From NCBI RefSeq assembly GCF_029544075.1, contig NZ_JAJQJH010000018.1:1-64000 (forward strand): 64,000 nucleotides of DNA, given 5' to 3'. A program made the translations under genes and the position numbers. The notes under the pieces are model-generated. The model saw nothing but the letters and a program-made list of their open reading frames with translations. It had not been told where the DNA came from and did not search any database. This stretch comes from Chromohalobacter canadensis (GTDB taxonomy: Bacteria > Pseudomonadota > Gammaproteobacteria > Pseudomonadales > Halomonadaceae). Shown piece after piece: positions 57,511 to 64,000 of this stretch (position 1 is the stretch's first letter; the number at the start of each line of letters is the position of its first letter).

Positions 57511-58533
57511 ATGACGCAAGTGGCCAATGGGCGCATCGGCTTAGCCCCGATGGAAGGTGTGATCGACGTGGTCACGCGGGACTTGTTGAGCGCCGACGGG
57601 GCGCTCGACTGGACGGTGACCGAATTCGTGCGCGTGGTCGACGCACGTCTGCCGGCGCGTGTGTTCCTGCGTCATTGCCCCGAGCTCAAACACGCCACTT
57701 GCGCGACCTCGAACGGTACGCCGGTTCACCTGCAGCTACTCGGTTCCGACCCCGAGGCCCTGGCCGCAAATGCGGTGCACGCCGAGGCACTCGGCGCTCG
57801 CCAAGTCGATCTCAACTTCGGCTGCCCGGCCAAGACCGTCAATCGCCATGACGGCGGCGCCTCGCTGCTGCGCGACCCCGAGCGCGTCTACCTCGTCGTG
57901 CGTGCCGTACATGAGGCGCTGACCCCCCTGGGGATCGATGTCACCGCTAAGGTGCGCTTGGGCTTCGACGACAAACAACTGGCACTCGCCTGTGCCGAGG
58001 CCGCCGAAGCCGGTGGCGCGGCATCCCTGGTGGTACACGCCCGCACCCGTCGCGAAGGATATCGACCACCCGCGCATTGGGAATGGATCGGACGGATTCG
58101 CGCCCGGCTGACGATACCGGTGATCGCCAACGGCGATATCTGGACGCTGGAGGACTATTGGAAGGCCCGTACGCTATCGGGCTGCACGGATGTGATGCTG
58201 GGACGCGGCATGCTCGCCGACCCCTGGCTGGCGCGACGCATCAAGCATTGGCAGCGTACTGGCGAGCATTTGCCGGAGACGCCCTGGGCGGCGAGGGCCG
58301 AGGTGCTGACGGCCTATGCCCAGCGTATGCGCATGCACCTGCCGGAAAAGATCGTGGTCTCGCTGCTCAAGCAGTGGCTCAATCAGATGCGTGGGCGTGA
58401 CGACGAAGCCGCCAGGCGCTTCACCGCCCTGCGACGCCGTACCGAGTTGCAGGCGTTTCTTGACGGTCTAACACCCGTCATGCAGGACGACATCTCTTCC
58501 CGCCAAGGGATCGCTATCGGGATGAACGGCTGA
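57511..58533 (+). CDS. dusC: tRNA-dihydrouridine(16) synthase DusC
   Basis: The 340-residue FMN enzyme has an N-terminal TIM barrel with LAPMEGVID, LNFGCPAKTVNRHDGGASLL (catalytic cysteine in GCPAK) and VVHARTRREGY, IANGDIW, GRGMLADPWL, then a helical C-terminal tRNA-binding domain. The sequence pattern fits the DusC subgroup (U16). It reduces uridine in the D-loop of tRNA with NADPH. Stand-alone gene. Confidence 0.94.
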   Translation: MTQVANGRIGLAPMEGVIDVVTRDLLSADGALDWTVTEFVRVVDARLPARVFLRHCPELKHATCATSNGTPVHLQLLGSDPEALAANAVHAEALGARQVDLNFGCPAKTVNRHDGGASLLRDPERVYLVVRAVHEALTPLGIDVTAKVRLGFDDKQLALACAEAAEAGGAASLVVHARTRREGYRPPAHWEWIGRIRARLTIPVIANGDIWTLEDYWKARTLSGCTDVMLGRGMLADPWLARRIKHWQRTGEHLPETPWAARAEVLTAYAQRMRMHLPEKIVVSLLKQWLNQMRGRDDEAARRFTALRRRTELQAFLDGLTPVMQDDISSRQGIAIGMNG

Positions 58534-58611
58534 GCCTCGAGTTATCAAACGCTGTTCACAATGGTGATGAGGCGTTAGAATCCGAGGTTCATCCACTTCG
58601 TTACCACGCTC

Positions 58612-59322
58612 ATGAAAATCACTCGAATCGCTTGCTACAACATGCTGGGGTTGGCCTTGCTCCTCAGTTGGTGGCTGCCTCATTTCCCCCTCTGGTCGAC
58701 CCTCGACGACGACATCTTCTGGTTCTTCAATCAAACGCTGTCGATCACCGACCATCCGCTGTGGACGACACTGGTCGCCGTGCTCAACAATCGTGATTTC
58801 GATATTGTCAGCTTCCTGGCCCTGGCCACTGTTTTCGCATGGGCCATGCGCCTGGACACACGTCCCGAACGTCTGAAACGCTGGGGCGCCATCGGCGTGA
58901 GTATGCTAGTCACTGCAGGACTAGTGAGCTTACTGGTCAATAAACTGGTGACCTACGGCCACCCCAGCCCGACCCTAACGCACAACGGGGTTCATCTGTT
59001 GTCACAGGAAGTGAGCTTCGCCACTAAGGATCGCTCGGGCAACAGCTTCCCCGGCGATCACGGCCTGATGCTGATGACCTTTACTGCGTTCATGTGGCAT
59101 TTCGCGGGACGTCGTGTCGGTCTCGTCAGTGCCGTATTGGCCGTCGCCTTGAGTGCGCCACGCATCATCGGTGGAGGCCATTGGTTCAGCGACGTCTACA
59201 TGGGGGCACTCGCCATCGCCCTGCTGTTGCTGCCCTGGGTATTGTGTACCTCGCTAGCCAACCGCATGGCCGCCTGGCTTCAACGCGTTCTCGAGCGCTT
59301 CGCTTCACGCCTTGATCACTGA
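58612..59322 (+). CDS. PAP2-family membrane phosphatase
   Basis: The 236-residue protein has about six membrane helices. PAP2 motifs are present in altered form: NKLVTYGHPSP in place of KxxxxxxRP, SFPGDHG where PSGH is usual, and SAPRIIGGGHWFSDVY with the arginine, histidine and aspartate of motif 3. The family removes or transfers phosphate on lipid pyrophosphates such as undecaprenyl-PP or lipid A. Its 3' end overlaps the convergent GGDEF gene by 18 bases. Confidence 0.86.
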   Translation: MKITRIACYNMLGLALLLSWWLPHFPLWSTLDDDIFWFFNQTLSITDHPLWTTLVAVLNNRDFDIVSFLALATVFAWAMRLDTRPERLKRWGAIGVSMLVTAGLVSLLVNKLVTYGHPSPTLTHNGVHLLSQEVSFATKDRSGNSFPGDHGLMLMTFTAFMWHFAGRRVGLVSAVLAVALSAPRIIGGGHWFSDVYMGALAIALLLLPWVLCTSLANRMAAWLQRVLERFASRLDH

Positions 59323-60486
59323 ATCGTCATGGCGGCGAGGCGGTTCGAACGGGCACGCCTCGGCGCCTTCGCTGACACACCGGGTCGGCATGGGAGACAA
59401 CGTTCCGAATGACTCCCAGGACATGACACAGTCGCGCCCTGCGCCTTTAGCGGCATATAACCGCCGATCGGCCAAGGCGATCATGGCGCTTAGCGTCGCC
59501 GCCTCGTCCTGAGTAGCGAGGCCTTGACTGACGGTCATTGCGAGCGATTTGTCGGGTAACACCAATGGCTGGTCGCGCACGAAGGTCGCGACGCGCTCGG
59601 CGACCGCCGTGGCGGCGACACGCGACGTTCCCGGCAGCAGTAGCATGAATTCCTCACCGCCGTAACGCCCCAACATGTCACCGTCGCGCAAACCTTGGCG
59701 CAGGCAATTCACGAGGTGGCAGAGCGCCGCATCGCCCGTGGCATGCCCATGCAAGTCGTTGAACCGCTTGAAATGATCGACATCCAGCAGCACCACGGCG
59801 AAAGGACGCTGGGCGCGCTGCCAGCGCTCGGCAATGGCGACGATCGCGCGACGGTTGAGAGCGCCGGTCAGCATGTCGTGCAACGCTTCACGGCGATACG
59901 CACGCTCGAGCCGCTCGGTGACGCCTTCCAGCCCCATCAGCACGCCGGCGAACAGCGCCCCCGTCAACACTAGATTGACCCACAACAGCCACGCCGCCAC
60001 CGTCGGTGATAGCTCAACCGAGGGCGCCCCCTGGTGCATGCTCATCAACAACACGCCGATCACGCCCAGCAGCAACAGCGACAACACGATCTTGTAGCTG
60101 CGCGGGATAGCGCTGATGTGCAGCACCAGCAATGCCAGGCCCACGTAGAACTCAAAGCCGACGCCGGCGCCGTAGAGGCGAAGCGACTCGCCAATCAGCA
60201 GTAACATCATGCCCCACAGCAAGGTCGCGCCCCAGGCCATGTAGCCCCGATGATGCAGCCCTCGGGCACCGAGCGTCATCAAGACGCTGAATAGAACGAT
60301 CAATATCGGACCGGGACTTCCTAACCAGACGAACAGCGGTAGCATCAAACCGGCATAGGCTACCAACGCCATGGCGTACAGGTGGGCAAAGGTATCGAAA
60401 TAGCGACGATATTCCGGCGGCAGGGGGCAATACGGAGGCAATGATGCACCTCGGCCTCCCCAGAGGCGATAGGTACGTAGCGGCAT
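59305..60486 (-). CDS. Membrane diguanylate cyclase (GGDEF)
   Basis: The 393-residue protein has five to six N-terminal membrane helices (about 35-190) and a C-terminal GGDEF domain with the active GGEEF motif (GRYGGEEFML) and an RxxD inhibition site (RDGD) five residues before it. It should make c-di-GMP and be subject to product inhibition. The start at 60486 (MPLRTYRLWGG) is chosen because AAAGGGA lies upstream. Its neighbour at 60728-61825 is a paralogue of the same layout. Confidence 0.92.
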   Translation of the reverse strand: MPLRTYRLWGGRGASLPPYCPLPPEYRRYFDTFAHLYAMALVAYAGLMLPLFVWLGSPGPILIVLFSVLMTLGARGLHHRGYMAWGATLLWGMMLLLIGESLRLYGAGVGFEFYVGLALLVLHISAIPRSYKIVLSLLLLGVIGVLLMSMHQGAPSVELSPTVAAWLLWVNLVLTGALFAGVLMGLEGVTERLERAYRREALHDMLTGALNRRAIVAIAERWQRAQRPFAVVLLDVDHFKRFNDLHGHATGDAALCHLVNCLRQGLRDGDMLGRYGGEEFMLLLPGTSRVAATAVAERVATFVRDQPLVLPDKSLAMTVSQGLATQDEAATLSAMIALADRRLYAAKGAGRDCVMSWESFGTLSPMPTRCVSEGAEACPFEPPRRHDDSVIKA

Positions 60487-60727
60487 GATGAACGAATCCC
60501 TTTTTATTGCGTTAGACCACGTCATGCGACGGGCCTTCCCCTGCATCGATTCCCTAGCAAGGTTAGCCATATTCAGCGCATCAAAAGGACGATTCGTGTA
60601 TGAATTTAGCCGCTTTGCAGCATGAAATTCGTCAAACGCCAAATAAGCAAAATGCCATGTTGTCGCTTCGTTGCGCTAGGGTATCCGTATTAGATGAAAC
60701 GATATCTACATAGTATGTCCGAACATG

Positions 60728-61825
60728 TCACGACATCGCCGCCGGTCCGATACTTTCCAGGTCACACATGACCAGTTGATCGCGCCCAGCAGACTTGGCG
60801 CGGTACAAGCGACGGTCGGCCATATCGATGAGCACTTGCAATGAGGTGACTTCTTGGGCCGCGGCCATGCCCATTGAGAATGTTACCGGCAGCGTCAACG
60901 CATCCAACCGACACGGCTGGTCCGACAGGCATCGACGGATGCGCGATGCGACCGTGAGTACCTCGTCTCGCGTGCTGTCGGGGAATACGATCAGGAATTC
61001 CTCACCGCCTACGCGTCCGAGCCGGTCGTCTTCGCGCAAGGCGCCACGCACTATATACGCCAGGTGACGCAAGACTTCATCGCCTGCGGTGTGGCCGTGA
61101 GTATCGTTGATCTGCTTGAAGTGATCGGCATCGAGTAGCAATAGCGTGAAATCTCGTTCCTGTTGCCACAGCATCTCGGCTTCGTGAAAGATGGCGCGCC
61201 GATTGAGCACCGTGGTGAGATAATCGTGGGTGGCGTCGCGCCGGAAATGGTGCTCGCAGCGCTCGGTAATGGCGTGCAGCCGACACAGGATCAGCCCCAG
61301 GATCAAAAAAACCATGACCAGATTGGTCAGGCGAATGTCCTCGCGAAACGCCTCGGCTTCCAGCATCCAAGGGGTGAAATGCGGGGCCATCAGCAAGGTA
61401 GCCAGCGCCACGCTGCCGATCGTGGTACTCATCACGATCTTGTAACGCGCCGCCATGTCGCTGATCAAAATCTCGCAAAGCAGCAAGAAAAAGTAATACT
61501 CGAAGCCGGCATCGGGGCCGATCAGCCACACGCTCAGCGTGATCAACACCAGCGTAGCGGTTAGCTTGACGGTCATCGCCCTGGTCAGTTGCAAGCGCCG
61601 GTGCAGCATCAACGCCGCGGTATTGGTCGCCACGCAGGCGAGGTTCAAGACAATCAGCAATGGGATCTGAAGACCGATCAATACGCACGCAAACAGTAAG
61701 TGCCCCAGGCTTGCAAGCACGAAAGTCTGCGCCACCACCTCATAGCTACGTCGGTGCTCCAGCGGTAGCGCCCCTGGCGCACTGCACGACCATCCCCAGA
61801 GCCGCTGCAAGGCCCTTGAAAACAT
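60728..61825 (-). CDS. Membrane diguanylate cyclase (GGDEF), paralogue
   Basis: The 365-residue protein has six membrane helices (about 30-185) and a GGDEF domain with active GGEEF (GRVGGEEFLI) and an RxxD I-site (REDD). Layout and sequence match the next gene downstream, which suggests a local duplication that then diverged. Both probably sense a membrane or redox cue and make c-di-GMP. Confidence 0.92.
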   Translation of the reverse strand: MFSRALQRLWGWSCSAPGALPLEHRRSYEVVAQTFVLASLGHLLFACVLIGLQIPLLIVLNLACVATNTAALMLHRRLQLTRAMTVKLTATLVLITLSVWLIGPDAGFEYYFFLLLCEILISDMAARYKIVMSTTIGSVALATLLMAPHFTPWMLEAEAFREDIRLTNLVMVFLILGLILCRLHAITERCEHHFRRDATHDYLTTVLNRRAIFHEAEMLWQQERDFTLLLLDADHFKQINDTHGHTAGDEVLRHLAYIVRGALREDDRLGRVGGEEFLIVFPDSTRDEVLTVASRIRRCLSDQPCRLDALTLPVTFSMGMAAAQEVTSLQVLIDMADRRLYRAKSAGRDQLVMCDLESIGPAAMS

Positions 61826-62152
61826 GTTGGATATCCCTTTCTACCCGCGTACCGTTGCATGATTCACAACGAAGCGTCCTCGCCTCCGCCCACCCTTTTC
61901 GGGCATGTCAGGGCAAGGATCGTTATGTAAGCCACCAGGTAACGGCATCCCGCCAGTCGGATACCTTTTCACTCGGGCCCGCTTCCAGCGGCATTTGCTA
62001 AGTAAGCTTAGTTAATGCGCACCAAAGTGCTAGTAAAACGTAAAGAAATGTTAGTAAGCGCCTTTACTGGTGAGCGACGCGCGAACATGCGAAAGTTCAC
62101 ACGCCTTGCCCGGCTAGAGGCCGGGTTCACACGATTGAAGGATGCCGAGCCT
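61826..62152. other. Intergenic stretch upstream of the DoxX gene
   Basis: The gap between the divergent GGDEF and DoxX genes holds no further gene. TTCACACG occurs twice (about 62096 and 62126) flanking a CCCGGC/GCCGGG hairpin just before the DoxX start. Promoters for both genes presumably lie here, but I cannot point to specific boxes. Confidence 0.4.
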
Positions 62153-62551
62153 ATGCAACGACTGCTACATCATGACGACCTGGGAAAACTGATTCTACGC
62201 CTGGCCGTGGGCGGACTTATTCTGTTGCACGGCATCGACAAGCTCTTGTCGCCTGCCAGTATCACCGGCATCGGCAACATGCTCGACGCCATGGGGCTGC
62301 CGGTCTTTTTGGCGTATGGCGTGCTGATCGGCGAGATCGTCGCGCCGTTGATGGCCATCGTGGGCTGGCAAGCGCGTATCGGCGGCTTGTTGATGGCGGG
62401 CAACATGCTGGTAGCGTTTATCCTCGTCCACCACGACGAGCTGCTGACGCTCAATGCGCAAGGCGGCTGGACGCTAGAATTGCAGGGCATGTTCCTGTGC
62501 GGTGCCTTGGCCATCATGGGCAGCGGGCGCTTGGCAATGCACCCCGACTAA
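62153..62551 (+). CDS. DoxX family membrane protein
   Basis: The 132-residue protein has four membrane helices with the DoxX pattern LILRLAVGGLILLHGIDKLL near the N-terminus and GEIVAPLMAIVGWQARIGGLLMAGNM. The function of most members is unknown; some link to redox or sulfur chemistry. The ATG at 62153 with AAGGA upstream is chosen; the frame extends to 62015 but the added part has no family match. Confidence 0.87.
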   Translation: MQRLLHHDDLGKLILRLAVGGLILLHGIDKLLSPASITGIGNMLDAMGLPVFLAYGVLIGEIVAPLMAIVGWQARIGGLLMAGNMLVAFILVHHDELLTLNAQGGWTLELQGMFLCGALAIMGSGRLAMHPD

Positions 62552-62581
62552 TTCAGCGCCTTATAACACGCCTCACACTAC

Positions 62582-63271
62582 TCAGTGGGCGCGCTCCAGG
62601 GCCGCGAGGCGTGCCTCCAGCAACGCCGGAAAGCGCTTGAACCAAGTTTGATTTAGAGGTGAGGGATGAGGCAGCGGCGCCAACTGGAACTCGGCGCTAC
62701 GCCCGTCGGGGAGTGACAGCATGGTGGTATGCAGCACCTCGAAGCGGTCCTCGCGAGCCCAGAACGCCTCCAGTTCACGCTTGATCTCGCGTGGTTGCCC
62801 GATGGCAAACCACAGGAAGGCCTCACGCCCCAGCGTGATCAACGTCCGGCCCTGCCAGTGATCGATCAAAAGCTCCGCCATCAAGGGCTGAAAGCGCTTC
62901 TTGACCGCCATCGACCATGCCTTGTTGCCCACCGGCTTGTAGGGCACGGTATTGGCCCAAAAATAACGCTGCCCCACGGCGAGTGAAGCTTCGAAATCGG
63001 GCAACGCCTCCCCGTGCAGATGCTCATATAGCCCGGCACGCACCTTCTGACCGCCGCTGCCCACGAAGGGCGCGCCATGCACGACCTCCTGACGGCCGGG
63101 ATCGCGCCCGAAAAAGCCCACCGGCGCGTTGCGTGGGCCCAAGCCGATGATCGGCTCCAGCGGATCACGTCGATTGGCGAGGTAGACATCGCGGTCGATG
63201 CCGTCGAGCGTATCGGCTTCACGGCGAAATGCATCGCGTAACGCCGAGGGGAGGGTCACGTCTTGTGACAT
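62582..63271 (-). CDS. Uracil-DNA glycosylase superfamily protein
   Basis: The 229-residue product shows the UDG fold motifs GLGPRNAPVGFFGRDPGRQEVVHGAPFVGSGG in segments (GFFGRDPG as the water-activating motif), YFWANTVPYKP, and LPHPSPLNQTW as the HPSPL DNA-binding loop. It removes deaminated bases in repair or an allied reaction. Start 63271 is preferred over 63280 because AAAGGA lies eight bases upstream. The exact family and substrate are not clear. Confidence 0.88.
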   Translation of the reverse strand: MSQDVTLPSALRDAFRREADTLDGIDRDVYLANRRDPLEPIIGLGPRNAPVGFFGRDPGRQEVVHGAPFVGSGGQKVRAGLYEHLHGEALPDFEASLAVGQRYFWANTVPYKPVGNKAWSMAVKKRFQPLMAELLIDHWQGRTLITLGREAFLWFAIGQPREIKRELEAFWAREDRFEVLHTTMLSLPDGRSAEFQLAPLPHPSPLNQTWFKRFPALLEARLAALERAH

Positions 63272-63362
63272 GCTTGGCATCCTTTCCAGCTCAAGAGATC
63301 GTTCAGCCTTCAACGATTGTCGCGCCCCGTTCATCGCAGAAAGGGACGCGACATTGGGTGAC

Positions 63363-63803
63363 TTACCAGCTGCCGGTATTTTCCATCGACGCCCACGGCT
63401 CCTGAGCGGGCAACGCATCGCCCTTTTGCAACAACTCCACGGAGATGCCGTCCGGCGAACGGACGAACGCCATGTGGCCGTCGCGCGGCGGGCGATTGAT
63501 GGTCACGCCGTTGTCCATCAGGTGCTGGCACAAGGCGTAGAGATCGTCGACACGATACGCCAGGTGGCCAAAGTTGCGGCCGCCAGTATAAGTCTCCGGG
63601 TCCCAGTTGTAGGTGAGTTCGACTTCTGGCGCCTTTTGCTCGCGCGAACGTTCCTCGTCATCCGGCGCGGCGAGGAACACCAGTGTGAAGCGGCCCTTTT
63701 CGTTCTCCTTGCGCCGCACTTCCTTGAGGCCCAGCAGGTCACAGTAGAAACGCAGCGAAGCGTCGAGATCGGCGACACGGACCATCGTGTGCAGGTACTG
63801 CAT
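63363..63803 (-). CDS. gloA: Lactoylglutathione lyase (glyoxalase I)
   Basis: The 146-residue VOC-fold enzyme has the metal ligands of GloA in place: H5 ([10 protein letters not shown]), a glutamate in VELTYNW, a histidine in NFGHLAYRV and a glutamate in ISVELLQ. It converts the methylglyoxal-glutathione hemithioacetal to S-lactoylglutathione. The length is near that of E. coli GloA. Confidence 0.96.
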   Translation of the reverse strand: MQYLHTMVRVADLDASLRFYCDLLGLKEVRRKENEKGRFTLVFLAAPDDEERSREQKAPEVELTYNWDPETYTGGRNFGHLAYRVDDLYALCQHLMDNGVTINRPPRDGHMAFVRSPDGISVELLQKGDALPAQEPWASMENTGSW

Positions 63804-63919
63804 GGTAAGCTCCTCATGATGTTATGCAGGCTAAACGTCTATGGTAAACCAGCCCGCCGGTCACGGCGAATTCATCACCGGCAGGGCGATTCGTCAACAC
63901 TCCGCGAGGCACACTCCCC

Positions 63920-64000
63920 ATGAGTACGTATTGCGACCATGCCCCTGGCCATCCCTTTCATGGTCCCTATCACGACCACGAATACGGATTTCCCGTGCGC
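63920..64000 (+). CDS. tag: DNA-3-methyladenine glycosylase I, N-terminal part
   Basis: A frame from ATG 63920 runs off the end of the window. Its 27 residues start MSTYCDHAPGHPFHGPYHD and contain the YHDxEYGFP motif (Tag consensus YHDxEWGxP) with the N-terminal cysteine that ligates zinc in Tag. The enzyme excises 3-methyladenine. Only the first part is present. Confidence 0.8.
   Translation, partial: MSTYCDHAPGHPFHGPYHDHEYGFPVR

Overview
The window looks like chromosomal DNA of a moderately halophilic gammaproteobacterium of the Halomonadaceae (Halomonas/Chromohalobacter type). The right-hand three quarters is GC-rich, densely packed core genome with typical gammaproteobacterial clusters: guaB-guaA, glrK-qseG-glrR, yciO-rnm-yciB-yciI, mnmC-ligA-yheU, and smc-zipA. 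No rRNA, tRNA or CRISPR array was seen.

Positions 1-16.7 kb are a patchwork accessory region. It holds a decayed gene fragment, a DUF808 membrane protein, a cold-shock gene, and a degenerate second copy of part of the DUF808 gene. Next come AT-rich minus-strand genes (2.8-6.1 kb) that look like integron gene cassettes. One convincing attC site lies at the 3' end of a gene coding for an HNH-type nuclease domain joined to a phage-baseplate gp25-like domain. After these come a HipBA toxin-antitoxin pair, an AT-rich EamA exporter/Rieske oxygenase pair divergent from a LysR regulator, a TSUP permease divergent from an AraC regulator, a broken NYN-domain gene, and a 480-residue protein I do not recognise.

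From 16.7 kb the core begins. Purine synthesis (guaBA) is followed by a tripartite tricarboxylate transporter (tctCBA) divergent from its two-component system. That two-component operon also carries a periplasmic binding protein and a GST. An AbiE-type toxin-antitoxin pair with a 16-bp inverted-repeat operator is inserted before xseA. The glrK-qseG-glrR operon at 30.1-33.6 kb is preceded by about 930 bases without a protein gene. That gap contains a sigma-54 promoter match, several stem-loops and a strong terminator, and I read it as a small-RNA gene in the position where enterobacteria carry glmY.

The rest is largely housekeeping: argA, Pit phosphate transport with its DUF47 partner, a CYTH protein, a voltage-gated K+ channel with a zinc-ribbon tail, tRNA modification (yciO, mnmC, dusC), DNA ligase, a 2-hydroxycarboxylate transporter with a CitA/CitB-like system, zipA, smc, a LexA-like peptidase lacking the DNA-binding domain, two membrane diguanylate cyclases, DoxX, a uracil-DNA glycosylase-like protein, glyoxalase I, and the start of a 3-methyladenine glycosylase. 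Three perfect DnaA boxes cluster in front of mnmC-ligA. The most interesting points are the sRNA/sigma-54 locus, the cassette-borne HNH-gp25 protein, the DnaA-box cluster and the LexA-like protein.
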